DNA from: Meconema thalassinum
Taxonomy: Eukaryota > Arthropoda > Insecta > Orthoptera > Tettigoniidae
Assembly (NCBI GenBank): GCA_946902985.2
Contig: OX336399.1
Location: forward strand, 162,608,911-162,672,910
Length of the DNA stretch: 64,000 bases
Reading direction: 5' to 3'
Shown: positions 11,106-21,654 of the stretch, in pieces
How positions within the stretch are numbered: position 1 is the stretch's first letter
Layout: each line of letters starts with the position of its first letter
Made by a program: the position numbers and the translations under genes
Notes under the pieces: generated by a model
Database searches by the model: none
Seen by the model: only the letters and a program-made list of their open reading frames with translations
What the model was told of the DNA's origin: nothing

Positions 11106-11320
11106 ACTGTGTGTCCGTTTCGTTAAAGAAAATTCGGTACATAAGGAGTGTGTGCAAATCAAGGCATCAAGATGGGCAGATTTTGAGGGTCAATAGTAGC
11201 CTAAAGGCAGTAAAACATAGAGGGAAAAACATTATATTTCTCTCACACAATAAGTAGTCACGTATGAACATAATGGTACCAATGCATCATTTCTGTTTTA
11301 ATATTTAGTTACTATTTTTC

Positions 11321-11635
11321 TGGCCCCATGGTGTTGGGGTAGCGCGCCTGCCTCTCACTCGGAGGCCCCATGATCGATTCCCGGCTCCGTCAGGGATTTT
11401 AGAAACTGACCTGAGGGCTGGAACGGGGGGTACACTCAGCCTCCTGAGGACAATTGAGTAGCTGTCTGAGAGTGAGGCAACGCCCCGGTCACGAAAACCA
11501 AGATTAACGGCCGAGGGGACCCGATGCTCTGACCATGCATCACCCCAATATCTGCAAGTCAAATGGCTGGGCAGTCGTCGCTAGGTAGGGCTAGACCCTT
11601 GATGGGCTGTAGTACCAGGGGTTATTATTATTATT
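11321..11635 (+). mobile_element. SINE family B
   Basis: tRNA-like head: GGGTAGCGCGCCTGCCTCTC (A-box side) and GATCGATTCCCGGCTCCGTC (B box), then CTGAGGACAATTGAGTAGCT, AAACCAAGATTAACGGCCGA and an (ATT)n tail. Same family as 18277-18590, 36508-36819 and 54931-55214. Confidence 0.7.
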
Positions 11636-11814
11636 ATATATTGTGCTGGAATATATTATTAAAATAGTTTTCAGTTAATGAGAATGTTTATTTAATTATT
11701 GATTATATGAATAATAATCAACATACCGTACTGTAAAAATGAAACTACCCCTTCCCCCCTCTCTCCATCCCCCACACCAGAAGGAAATCCTGCGTACGCC
11801 ACTGTGCCTAACAT

Positions 11815-12790
11815 CTAGGTTATCGGCCCCTAAATGTTTGGATGCGAGTGAAATTAATATGGAAGGGAAAGTATAACTGAAAATAACTACTGACTTACAT
11901 ACTAGAAGAGGAGCAGAGGACCTCGTAGTTCCTCCCCTTGAAAAACAATAACTAACATACTAGAAGAACAAACGGGGAGGAAAGAAATAAAGCACACAAA
12001 AGAGACAGTAGGAAAAGAAATGCCCTCAACCCTCGAAGCATGAGAATTAAGTTAAGGGGACTTGTAGGGAATGAGAGTCCTGAAAAGCAGAGAGGAAAGG
12101 GTCCGTCCCAGAGGCACTTGTAAAAGGGGAAAAATTGGAACCAGCTCAGGAATCCCTCGGGGTCACCCTTGAGGGTGTATCACTATCCATGATGCACTAT
12201 AAGTAAAGGGGGCTACACACACCCTGCTCCCATCAGGGCCTTGTGCTGAACGCAAGAGATACCATGAAGAGGTCTGAACCCTCAAATAATGAGGGTATCA
12301 AGAAATATGAAACAAGGTCCAATTAAGTCGGGAACGTGAAGGATACGGTACCCCAGGCCTCGGATGCCCTAATTCAATCGGGGGAGCAAAAAGAAAGGAA
12401 GGAAACTTTTAGTTTTATGTGACCGTTAATCTTGCCATCATGAGCCACAGGCCGTCATATTTACGTGGAACCCGAACCACAGAACACGGCATTTCATTTC
12501 GAAAAAATCACATGCATTGACCGGGAATCGAACCCAGTCCACCTAGGTTTGACCACTGCACCATCAAGTCCCATGGGAGAGGAAGAAAACAACTGTCGAC
12601 CAAGAAAACAAGAGTTGACCAAGGGAGGTCGATAGGAAAGAAGATAAAGATGAGCCCCGCACAAGTAAGTGGAAGCAATGCCGGATTCGGCTGGGGTTCC
12701 GTGGTCAATAACCCACGTCCCAGAAGTTGTGAGCCCCTGGGAGAGAGTATTGTACTAATGAGGCCCTGCTCGTGGAAAAGATTGGCCATC
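11815..12790 (+). repeat. Interspersed repeat C, longest copy
   Basis: Runs from a GTTATCGGCCCCTAAATG block through GAACCAGCTCAGGAATCCCT and AACAAGAGTTGACCAAGGG to CAGAAGTTGTGAGCCCCTGG. It is interrupted by SINE H (12430-12565, minus). The 5' half has a CTCGTAGTTCCTCCCCTTG motif also seen near 360, 21550 and 55430. Confidence 0.5.
12430..12565 (-). mobile_element. SINE family H fragment
   Basis: The minus strand carries TGGGTTCGATTCCCGGTCAA (B box) and TTTTCGAAATGAAATGCCGT, then GGTTCGGGTTCCACGT. A second copy at 16470-17790 has the same order but is split by a hAT element. Confidence 0.55.
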
Positions 12791-13943
12791 CCTCACCCAG
12801 CAGGGGGTAACCTTAAGTTGTGTTAATTTGGTATTCCCCTCACTGTTATGCTGACGTAAAGTAAAGCTTCCTGATGAAGACGAGGAAAAGACGCTGGCGC
12901 CCTGCAGTGTATACAGGTGAACGGTGAAGGTCAAGGTTATTTCTAGTACTAGGAGGAAATCTTGTTTGAATTATACTGTACAGTACTTGAAGCTCTTACA
13001 ATCTCTCAGCAGTCCAGTGGTACGAATTGAGACTCCTAGCCCTTGAGAACTGTCGTGAAACAAGTGGTTTCGAAGAACTATACAGCCTATTTTCATAATG
13101 CTACTTTTGGTTGCTGTAATAGATTCGTGGATATTCAAAACCATCTAAATATTTCGAATGGTCGCCATGTTGGATTTTTATATATGTAGGTCTTAGAGTT
13201 ATGTACTATTACATGACGATTATTGTGTAGATGTAGTATTCAAACTTCAATCGCATGATTAGGACACAAGAAATGAAAATCAAATTCTAAAATTTCGCAC
13301 AGCTGCCATATTGTTATGAAAACGATTGAAATAAATTAGATGCCAGTGGATTAAAATCTGTATAAGCATTTACCGTAACGAGTTTCATTGCGTTTGAATG
13401 GTTAAATCGCGAGAAAAGCCTATTTAAAAGTTTCAAATTCGCTTAGCCGCCATGTTCGTTTTGTAGTTAACAGGTTTTTGAAAGTCTCATAAGTGAACTT
13501 TTAGTAGTGCCCTTTATAACCATACAAAATTTAGGGTGATATCAGTAATAGTTTCGGAGATATAGAATGCCGGTGAAATATTTCGCACAGCTGCCATGTT
13601 GGATTGGTGGGACGTAATAAGATTTCAAGGGCACGGTCGGGGTCGGATAAAATAGTACTATGACCTTACACTTGACGTTACAGACAGTTAGGAACGGGGC
13701 TCCGAGTGAAAGCCGAAGTTAAACGATTGACTTCGCATCACCACATGGTAGCTTTACGATTGGTTACAAAGTGAGAAGCTTATTATCCTCTCTGTTTCAA
13801 AATAAATCATGTGATTGTGCCAGAACTTATCTATGTTTACGACACTTTACTAAATGTAAAATACTGTAGTGTAATATTAAACATATCATATTCTCAGAAT
13901 ACATTACATTGAAGTACCTCCATTTTCTGCACAATGCACATCA

Positions 13944-14015
13944 CTCTGTTGGTCTAGGGGTATGATTCCTGCTTTGAGTGCGAGAGGTCCCGGGTTCAAA
14001 CCCCGGAAGAGCCTA
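13944..14015 (+). pseudogene. tRNA-Pro-like sequence in left arm of palindrome
   Basis: TTGGTCTAGGGGTATGATTC and CGAGAGGTCCCGGGTTCAAA match the D-arm/A-box and T-arm/B-box of animal tRNA-Pro. The anticodon loop reads TTTGAGT, so the apparent anticodon is TGA rather than the TGG expected, and most acceptor-stem pairs are lost. It is therefore a decayed tRNA-derived sequence, though the internal pol III promoter boxes look intact. Confidence 0.7.
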
Positions 14016-14190
14016 GCATATTTATTACTTTTGTTTTTATCTCTTGAAAAGATTCAAAATGTATGTAAAAGAACCTTAGGAACGTTCTTTTTTTCGGACG
14101 AGACTTCCGGTAATTTAAATACATAGGTTGAGGTAAACGCTTCTTTTTTCCCCGTCGGTTTACCCTCCAGGTTGGCTTTTCCCTCGGACT

Positions 14191-14654
14191 TAGGTTGGTT
14201 GGTTGCTTGCTTCCTCAGTTTAGGGGCTGTGACAACGCGGTCATGTAGCCCCGTGTACTTTGGGTGGGTGTAGAATCTGTCTGATAACCGGTGTTAATTG
14301 TGATGGCTGTATTAGTGTGTGTTATCTGTTTTTAATTCAAGTAAGGACTGCAGACATTGATTTTTTGAAGTAGTTCCTACTTTTGCCGCCAAACGCCACC
14401 ATCAACAACTACTAGTTCAGAACTTGGTTACTAGACGCCACCGCAGTCGGCTCCTGGCAACGAACGTTCTTCGTTAAAGAACGAAGGTTCTTTAACATGC
14501 CATAAATCTATGACATGGGACTGCCGGCTTTACTTCCCCTCCGAAGAAAGGCATACTGAGGGATTTTTAACGACGGCTTCGGCCGGGTTTGAACCCGCGA
14601 TCTTGGGCATAGAAGAACAGCATGTACCAACTACGCCACCAAAGCCGCTACCCT
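14191..14654 (-). mobile_element. SINE family A1
   Basis: The minus strand starts with the degraded tRNA-like head (GCGGCTTTGGTGGCGTAGTT, GCGGGTTCAAACCCGGCCGA), then GACTGCAGTCC-type tail blocks and ends CTAAACTGAGGAAGC. Imperfect flanking repeats CCCTCGGACT and TCCTTGGACT are its likely target duplication within the palindrome's arm. Confidence 0.7.
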
Positions 14655-15137
14655 TCCTTGGACTCAGCGAGGGATCCCACCATAACCACCGTAAGGGCAG
14701 TGTCCTGGAGCTTGAAACACCTGGTTGGGGGATACCACTGGGGAGGTGGGGCCACCCTCTTTGCCTCTTCCTTGCCTATCCCTCCCAATCTTCCCCTCAC
14801 TTTTCATCCCTCATGAGGCCCATGTTCGCTTTGCAGGTGAGGCCGCCTGGGCGAGGTGCTGGTCCCACCTCCCCAGTTTTATCCTTCGTCCAGGTGTTTC
14901 AAGCTCCAGGACACCGCCCTGGTGGCGGTAATGGTGGGATCCCCGCAGAATCCGAGGGAAAAGCCAACCTGTAGGGTAAAGCGACTAAAATAAAAAATTG
15001 CGTTTGACCTCAAACTATGTATTTATATTACTGGCACACAGTAAGTACAAGTCTCGCACGAAAAAAAAAAGTTCGTAAGGTTCTTTTATATACTTTTTGA
15101 ATATTTTCAAGAGATAAAACAATAGTAAAAATGCCGA

Positions 15138-15207
15138 GCACTTCCGGGATTTGAAGCCGGGACCTCTGGCATTCAAAGCTGGAATCATACCCCTAGACCA
15201 ACAGTGC
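15138..15207 (-). pseudogene. tRNA-Pro-like sequence in right arm of palindrome
   Basis: The minus strand reads GCACTGTTGGTCTAGGGGTA ... GAGGTCCCGGCTTCAAATCC, the mirror partner of 13944-14015. The anticodon loop is TTTGAAT (apparent TGA). Unlike the left copy its ends (GCACT / AGTGC) still pair. Confidence 0.65.
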
Positions 15208-15627
15208 GATGTGCACTGTGCAGAAAATGGAGGTACTTCAATGTAATGTATTCCGAGAATATGATATGTTGAATATTACACTACAATATTTTACATTTAG
15301 TCAAGTGTCGTAAATATAGATAAGTCCTGGCACAATCACATGATTTATTTTGAAACAGAGAGGATAATAAGCTTCTCACTTTGTAACCAATCGTAAAGCT
15401 ACCATGTGGTGACGCGAAGTCAATCGTTTAACTTCGGCTTTCACGCGGAGCCCCGTTCCTAACTGTCTGTAACGTCAAGTTGACCTTACCGAGTTTCAAT
15501 TAAATCGTTTTAGCCGTTTAGAAGTTACTAGGGACACACACACACGCACACACACATAGACTACACGCACAAAAGGTGATATCTTAAGCCTATCTATTCA
15601 TATAATGAAAATAGGCTAAAAAATATA

Positions 15628-16160
15628 ACACGATGACTGCTGCCGGGTCATTTTGACCGATAATGTGTCACTTCCTTTTTGTCGTCGTAAGTATTCCCAA
15701 TATAAAATGAGTTTTTATTTTATTTTAAATTTAATACGCAGAAAAACGACAATAATTTTCTTAACAGTATACAGTAATTGGCCTCGATAGTGGCGGGAAA
15801 GCAGTCATCTAAATTTTGTTCAATAAATGAGCTGATGACCAAGGTGTCCCTAGACCCTAAACATGGATCAACAAGAACGTGAGCTATCTGATTGTGCTGC
15901 ACCAAAATAGGAGGATTTTCCCCCTTATTTTTTACAGATTGTCCCGACTAACGTATGCCGAAAATTGTCACGCGAGGACTGGCGCCATGGGTAAATCTGA
16001 CCCGACCGTAAATAATATAGAAATGACTTGAGTGTTCAAAAAGCTATGGGCATGTTTCTTTTGCAGGGTGAAGTTCAAGACTAGGAACGAAGGTAGAGTA
16101 AGCGACAGGAAATTATTTAATTATTTAATTATATTATTTAAGCCTCAGGTCAAAAATACA
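15628..16160. other. Unassigned stretch
   Basis: A/T-rich, with ATTTAATTATTTAATTAT near 16108-16140. No gene or recognised repeat. Confidence 0.3.
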
Positions 16161-16162
16161 CA

Positions 16163-16262
16163 TGCGCCAGTCCTCGTGGGCTGGTCTCGGGTTTGAATCC
16201 CGGCTCTGCCAAGAAATTTAATTCTGGAACGAAGCTGATGAGCAATTTGCCTCAAGCCCCTA
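16163..16262 (+). mobile_element. SINE family D, 3'-truncated
   Basis: GTCTCGGGTTTGAATCCCGGCTCTGCCAAG (16184 onward, shown in part: GTTTGAATCCCGGCTCTGCC) is the B-box region, followed by AAATTTAATTCTGG as in 61888-62212. The body stops near GCCTCAAGCCCCTAAA. Confidence 0.5.
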
Positions 16263-16544
16263 AAATGAACAACAATGACGGAGTCCACTCGCCTCGAGAG
16301 GCCAACTGAGAACGAGTTGTGTTGTTATTGTTGTTTCATTTGGGGGGCCTTGTTGGGCATCGTGGTTATTAAGCCCCGTGTACTTGGATGTGTTTACAAT
16401 TTGTTGGCTAACCTGTGCTATTGTGGTGTCTGTAGTAGTGTGGTTATTTGTAACTAGCAACTCGCCCCGGCTTAGCCCGGTATCTTAAACGTGGAATCCG
16501 AACCACAGGACATGGCATTTCACTTCTAAAATCTCACATGCATT

Positions 16545-17713
16545 CAGGGCTGGATTTACCAATTGGCCCCATAGGCCACGGCCTAGGGGCGCACCCAGAT
16601 GAGGAGCGCAAAATTAATCCGCTTTTTTTTTTTGTCAGAAAATTTCCACAAAATGTTATAGACTACAATACACGTCTACATCTACATGCTCTCCACGAAT
16701 CAAAGTCCAGCTCGCCTACCTCGTATAGGTGACGCTGGACGGGCGAATGTTACGCTTGGCTGTCAGTGCCTCTCTGTCTCTGTTTTATAGCGGCTTCGGT
16801 GGCGTAGTCGGTAGCATGCTGAGCTTCTATGCCCAAGATCGCGGGTTCAAACCCAGTCGAAGTCGTCGGATTTTTTAAGAACGTTATAAATCCCTCAGTA
16901 TGCCTTCCTTCGGAGGGGAAGTAAAGCCGGCGGTCCCATGTCGTAGATTTATGGCATGTTAAAGAACCTTCCACTAATTACACCTGTGTGAAGGTAAATT
17001 ATATATAGGTTAAAAAATTGACTAACGTTCTTAGGTTCCTACGTTCGTCGTCAAGAGCAGACTGCGGTGGCATCTGGTAACTAAGTTCTGAATTAGTTGG
17101 TCGTTGATGGTAGCGTTTGGCGGCAAAAGTAGGAACTACTTGAAAAAATTCAATGTCTGCAGTCCTTACTTGAATTAAAACAGATACACACACTAATACA
17201 GTCATCACAATTAACACCGGTTATCAGACAGATTCTACACACACCCAAAGTATACGGGGCTACATGACCGCGTTGTCGCAGCCCCTAAACTAAGGAACCA
17301 GCCAACCAGCCATCTTTGTTTTATGATTATTAGGACAACATTTAAGTCTTTAATATTAATATCAGTTTAATTTGAATGATTCATTATGCATTGTTTTATG
17401 ATGTAGTGTATATGTATATCTGAAAATCTGTAAGTGAAGGCTATAATGAGTCTTTAAATGGTTTAAACTTATTTTAATATCTCGTTGGCCTATTTACTGT
17501 ATTTTAGTTTATATATACAAATTTAGAAACAGTTGATTCTCTCATCATTTCAATTTATTTATTTGATTTTACTTCACGATACATTAGAATAAAAAAAAAT
17601 TACCTTCATAAAGACCTTTCTGAGGTCTAAATAGTTCCTCTTTCACGGTGGTATGAAGAGGGGGGGGCAAAACCCACGGGCCTAGGAGTGCATAACATCT
17701 AAATCCGGCCCTG
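16545..17713. mobile_element. Non-autonomous hAT, 1169 bp, 8-bp TSD
   Basis: Termini CAGGGCTGGATTTA and, from the right, CAGGGCCGGATTTA, with a perfect 8-bp duplication CATGCATT (16537-16544, 17714-17721). Subterminal GGCCTAGGGGCGC and its partner near 17680 are typical of this hAT type. Most of the interior is SINE A1 (16791-17310) and A/T-rich sequence; no transposase is seen. The empty site is visible in the SINE H copy at 12430-12565. Confidence 0.87.
16791..17310 (+). mobile_element. SINE family A1, full length
   Basis: Starts CGGCTTCGGTGGCGTAGTCG (A-box side), B box CGCGGGTTCAAACCCAGTCG, then TCCTTCGGAGGGGAAGTAAA, ATTTATGGCATGTTAAAGAA, GTCTGCAGTCCTTACTTGAA and ends GCGTTGTCGCAGCCCCTAAA. 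GTTTTAT follows and precedes it, a probable short target duplication. This is the best A1 reference copy in the window. Confidence 0.78.
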
Positions 17714-17877
17714 CATGCATTGACCGGGAATCGACCCCAGTCCACTTTGGTGAGAGACCAACAGCTTGACCGCTGTGCCACCACGCCACCTACAGCTTTT
17801 TTAATGGTGTAGCTATGGGCCTCCACCTTTCCCCCTTCACCACAGGAGGTGCCAGTAGCAGTCTTAAATGCTGACAA

Positions 17878-18215
17878 GACCACCTTACGGTGTAGCGGCT
17901 AGCTTGCTTCGACATCCGGGTTCGATTCCCGGTTCCGCCAAAAAATGTAATTCTGGTCTGAAGGCTGGGACGGGGTACACTCAACCTCGTGAGGCAAAAC
18001 TATGAAGAGGCTGGTTCGACTCCCACCTCAGCCATCGTAGTGGTCTTCCGTGGTTTCCCAGTTCTACTCCATGCAAATTCTGGGATGGCTCCTAACATAA
18101 GACCAACCCTCACTTGACACACAGCCATCACAATAAGATAGGTTATCAGACGAATTACACACACACACAAGTGCACGGGGTTAAATGACCACAATATCAC
18201 AAGCCCGTAAATAAT
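17878..18215 (+). mobile_element. SINE family D
   Basis: Head CTTACGGTGTAGCGGCTAGC and B box CCGGGTTCGATTCCCGGTTC, then TCTGGTCTGAAGGCTGG, CTCAACCTCGTGAGGC and a second GTTCGACTCCC, ending in (AC)n and TTAAATGACCACAATATCAC. Related copies: 18234-18785, 20228-20551 (minus), 61888-62212. Confidence 0.68.
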
Positions 18216-18233
18216 TCAACAACAAGTTAAATG

Positions 18234-18785
18234 CGGACCGCCTCGTGGTGTAATTCAAGGTTAGTATTGTTGGCTTCCGGCCAGCCCTCCTTGTGTTGAG
18301 GTAGCGCGCCTGTCTCTCAACCGGAGGCCCCGGGTTCGATTCCCGGCTCCGTCAGGGATTTTAGTAACTGACGCGAGGGCTGGAACGGGGTGCACTCAGC
18401 CTCGTGAGGACAATTGAGTAGCTGTCTGACAGTGAGGCAGCGCCCTGGTCACGAAAACCAAGATTAACGGCCGACGGACCCGATGCGCTGATCACGCGTC
18501 ACCCCAATATCTGCAAGCCAAATGGCAGGGCAGCGGTCGCTTGGTAGGCCTAGGCCCTTGATGGGCTGTATTGCCAGGGGTTATTATTATTATTGTTGGC
18601 TTTCAACTGTGGTGTACCGGGTTCGATTCCCAACTCCCACCTCCTTCCCAACTCGAGTCTCAATTACAATTACTCGTATTAACACAAATACTACAAAAAT
18701 ACACGTTATCAGACAAATTCTACATACACGCAAGTACATGGGACAGATGACGACGATATATATCGCCCAAAATTAAGCAACAACA
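18234..18785 (+). mobile_element. SINE family D, split by SINE B
   Basis: The head (GACCGCCTCGTGGTGTAATT) and the rest (ACCGGGTTCGATTCCCAACT ... CAGATGACGACGATATA) are separated by SINE B. The 12-bp TATTGTTGGCTT is duplicated at 18265-18276 and 18591-18602, marking the insertion. Confidence 0.7.
18277..18590 (+). mobile_element. SINE family B inserted in SINE D
   Basis: A near-complete copy: GAGGTAGCGCGCCTGTCTCT, CCCGGGTTCGATTCCCGGCT, GAGGACAATTGAGTAGCTGT, AACCAAGATTAACGGCCGAC and an (ATT)n tail, flanked by the 12-bp duplication given for its host. Confidence 0.8.
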
Positions 18786-20100
18786 ATTCTTAGAGATACT
18801 GTGCAGTTGCTCCAGTATTTGATTCCTCGTAGCCAACTGCTCGCTAAACCGGCTGTTTTCATTTCTCCTTGGTAATGTTTGTATTCTATTTAGCGTTGCT
18901 TAAACCTTGACTTTCTCATGTTTGCCTATATTTAACGCACAGGAAAAGAAAAAAGTAGTTCCTTCACGTCGTCGTATGTAAACTGGTGAGTCAACACCCG
19001 TATGCATACACACCTTCCTAAAACACTGCACCTTTCATTGCCTCAAGAGCTCTGTTATGATACCAAGACGAGCGATGAGCAAGCCTACTTGAGATGACGT
19101 CATAGCGGTGCGTGTGCAGCGGGTCGCAGGCCGTGCCAGTGCAGGCGGCATTGGTCACCGCCAACAGGCAAGCTCAGCGTAGTGCGCGATCGCTGTGGCA
19201 GTGCTTCAAGAACAGAGCTGGTGAGCAGTTGACAGCCGGACGTTGCACCTTGTGAAGCGTGTTTTGTGTTTTGACGCCGCGGGTGTTACAACGAGTGAAT
19301 TCTCAACAGAATTTACGTGTGTTTTAAATTTTAGTGAACAGTGAACCCTACCATTTTGTACTTTCGAGCTCCAATTTAAAATCAAATCGTTTTATGTAAA
19401 AACGGTGCACGCGACTTCTGCTTTATTGATACAATATTTATGGTATCACTGAGTGTATTATAGTGACATAACCTACCTGTGCGAACCATTTGTCATATTA
19501 TTTGATCTGTTTGGATTTTGTTGTATTCTTCTCCATTTCAAAACTGTATTGATGTGAACTAAAGAATTGACATTTTACCCCCATGAGGATTAATGCTCTT
19601 TGAGCGAAAATTGAAGATTTCTAAATACTGCTTCATAACCGTAAGTTATTCAGTTCTTGATATTTTTTTGTGGGATTTTACTTTAGTAGAGATTCTAGTT
19701 TATTTTTCCCAACAGGTGGTTGCTCCGGGACTGCATCTTTGTGATGCACGAGCTGTTCAACAACAAACGTTCGGTTATCGTGCATTGTTGAACTGCTCTC
19801 ATTGTTTTCACCGCGGTTGAAATGTGTTAACGGTATTTTGGAAATGCAATTTCACGTCTGTGTAACCATTCGTCATGATATAAGGTTTAATTTATCATGC
19901 AATTATTCAACAGTGGCCGAGTAGTCGCATGAAGGGATTAAACAGAAAAATAGTCAATTGTTCAGTACGGTATGCTCGCAGTGGATAATTACATTTTCGG
20001 CTTTTAGTAGGCTATGCAGATTTTCGAACGAAAGGGCGGGGAATTACAAAGTGTCATTTTGCGCAGTGCTTTTCTCTCTAGCTTCTGAACAAGGCGGCCG
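18786..20100. other. Unassigned stretch with promoter- and exon-like signals
   Basis: A relatively CpG-containing block (19070-19330) carries TGACGTCA at 19095-19102. Further on, ATGCTCTTTGAGCG (19591) opens a short frame that meets a donor-like CCGTAAGTTA (about 19640), and a pyrimidine-rich TTTATTTTTCCCAACAG acceptor-like site ends near 19711. A host 5' exon or a retroelement leader is possible. No protein is recognisable. Confidence 0.25.
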
Positions 20101-20227
20101 GGGTTTAGACCCCGGTTGATTAATTAATTGTTAAGACATTTACAGCTACAACTAAGTAATGCACAGTCCATGCTTCGGTTTCCGCTTTTTTCATAGGTTT
20201 AGGAAAGAAGCGGCCGTTACTTTGAAA

Positions 20228-20551
20228 TAACTTGAGGGGCGTAGCTACATCGTGGTCATGTTGCTCTGTGTAGTTGAGCGTGAGTGGAATTTGTCTGATA
20301 ACCCGTGTTATTATGATGGCTGTATTAGTGCGTTTATTTGTAATTGAGGTAGGAATAGGATAGGAAGCGGCCGTGGACCGGCATTTACCCGAGGTAGAAG
20401 TGGTAAACCACGGAAAACCACTTCCAGGATAGCTGAGATAGGAATCGAACCCGCCTCTTCTCAGTTTTGCCGCATGAGGCTGAGTGAACCCCGTTCCAGC
20501 AGGGAATCGAACCCGGGCCAAGAGTGGTAGCCACTACGCAACGAGGCGGTT
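20228..20551 (-). mobile_element. SINE family D
   Basis: The head is at the right end; the minus strand reads CGCCTCGTTGCGTAGTGGCT, CCCGGGTTCGATTCCCTGCT, GGTTCACTCAGCCTCATGCG and GGTTTTCCGTGGTTTACCAC, ending in the tail at 20228. Confidence 0.68.
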
Positions 20552-20606
20552 TGAAATAAGCACCTTCTGGGCATTTTATTGGTGTTGCAAGGGAAAACCA
20601 CGTCTA

Positions 20607-20946
20607 CAGTGCGAACCTTCTCTATAGAACGGAACCTCGCAGGTACCGTGTGACTGTCGGGGCGCTGTGGCTAGCCGCTTGTCGAGCAAGGTACTGGCGC
20701 TTGCGACAGCGTAGCGGCCAACTAGTTCAACACATTTTCACTTTTTAACGTACGGTACGGTATTTAATAATCATCATTACTTACATGAATTTCAGAGTTG
20801 TGGCTAGAAATGCTGTCCTTCAATTTCTAAACGCACGTTGCACTGGCGTAGGAAGTTTTGGTACACTCGCTGTAATTCATCCTCACAGATATTTCGTATC
20901 AGTGCAGTTACTGTATTTCGTTCTTAGCTTACGCGGATTGTTTCTA

Positions 20947-20977
<31 letters not shown>

Positions 20978-21645
20978 GAATATAAGAAAAACAATACAGG
21001 AATCCTATTTTACCAGAGGTACATTAGGGGTGTAGATTAAAAGCAAAGCAAATACAAATATTACTAACATAGTTAACAAAAAAAATTGTTGATGAAAGTG
21101 AGAAATTATCCTAAACAGCACTGCCTCTTGAAAATATGGTACAGCGGCTTTGAAAGTTCCAGGTTACAGCTATTAAGGTGGCATTGTAAATAGTATCTTT
21201 TCTTTTCAAAAATAGGACACTCAATTATAAGGTGACACACCGATTGAGGCAATCCACAAAAACATGAATAGTCGTCTGTTGCTATTTTAAAACGTTCAAA
21301 ATAAGACTTGAATTTTCCATGACCAGTTAAAAATCGTATGAGGACAAAGTTTGGCACTAATAATTTTGATAACAGTCGATTTTATACTTCCGCGAAGAAT
21401 ATTTCTCTTGTTACAGATCCTTTCAGGCTACATGTCCCTGCGATATTCCATTCGTGTAATACCGTACCTTTAGTTTGTAAAAATTGCACGGCGCTCAATC
21501 TTACGAACACATTTAACTTACTGTTAGTTATTCATTGTTATTTTTAAGGCGCGGAACTACGAGGTCATCTGCCCCTAAAATTTACTGAGACTTCTTCTTG
21601 AGAAGATAAGTTTTCACTAGGAAAATTCGATGTTTTTTTCTGTTC
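20607..21645 (-). mobile_element. DDE_3-type transposon 3' end relic, interrupted
   Basis: The terminus CAGTGCGAACCTTCTCTATA, then TAGAACGGAACCTCGCAG, is shared with 29561, 40027 and (inverted) 47637. The part to 20948 and the blocks near 21480-21520 and 21600-21640 (TTGAGAAGATAAG, CTAGGAAAATTCGATG) match 29561-29960 in order. Between them are an (ATT)n tract (20949-20978) and a LINE fragment (21090-21357). Coding direction is minus, with C-terminal codons only. Confidence 0.55.
21090..21357 (-). pseudogene. Non-LTR retrotransposon C-terminal Cys/His fragment
   Basis: The minus frame reads FLTGHGKFKSYFERF, then CFCGLPQSVCHLIIECPIF. The LTGHG-x-F-x-x-YL/YF block followed by C-x-C/C-G...H-x-x-x-x-C is the known end of I/R1/jockey-type LINE proteins. 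Only about 80 codons remain. It lies within an older DDE_3 relic and is followed on its 3' side by A/T-rich sequence and (ATT)n, as expected for a truncated retrotransposed copy. Confidence 0.6.
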
Positions 21646-21654
21646 CAAACCATG

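Larger units (their letters stand above)
10366..11805. mobile_element. Candidate hAT-like element hosting SINEs
   Basis: CGGTGGCGTACCGACAG at the left and TGCGTACGCCACTG at the right could be degraded CAGTGGCGTACG-type hAT termini, followed inside by G-rich (10378-10400) and C-rich (11748-11775) tracts as in other such elements. No target duplication is visible, so the limits are uncertain. It contains SINE G (10768-11105) and SINE B (11321-11635). Confidence 0.35.
13670..15480. mobile_element. Long-armed palindromic (foldback) element, 9-bp TSD, MULE-like
   Basis: Termini ACTTGACGTTACAGACAG and its reverse complement are flanked by a perfect 9-bp duplication TGACCTTAC (13661-13669, 15481-15489). 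The arms stay complementary far inward: 13670-14190 plus 14665 to about 14755 on the left pair with about 14857-15480 on the right, roughly 600 bases each, leaving a spacer near 100. The 9-bp TSD points to the Mutator superfamily, which is known for long inverted ends. No transposase is visible. The uninterrupted host sequence can be read in the copy at 47830-47900, confirming the insertion point. A SINE A1 (14191-14654) has landed in the left arm. Confidence 0.85.
13082..15627 (-). mobile_element. ATGGCGG-repeat element (Helentron/HINE-like), interrupted
   Basis: Opposite ends read AGCCTATTTTCAT and ATGAAAATAGGCT, and the right end is itself palindromic (AGCCTAT...AATGAAAATAGGCT). An (AC)n tract lies near that end (15536-15562). 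The left half repeats a module with GCCATGTTGGATTT, matching the minus strand of 47699-49165. Short asymmetric inverted ends, a terminal palindrome, internal tandem units and a subterminal microsatellite together resemble HINE/Helentron-type elements; that class call is inference. The element is split by the palindromic element at 13670-15480. Confidence 0.5.
16470..17790 (-). mobile_element. SINE family H, split by a hAT element
   Basis: Two halves (16470-16544 and 17714-17790) together give the same sequence order as 12430-12565; the gap is exactly the hAT at 16545-17713. The right half carries the B box (GGGGTCGATTCCCGGTCAAT on the minus strand). Confidence 0.6.

Noticed and set aside
13944..14015. 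Functional tRNA gene
   Set aside because: Acceptor stem mostly unpaired and the loop gives TGA within a tRNA-Pro body; it lies in a transposon arm.
14510..14974. 154-codon plus-strand frame
   Set aside because: It runs across a minus SINE A1 and the centre of the palindromic element.
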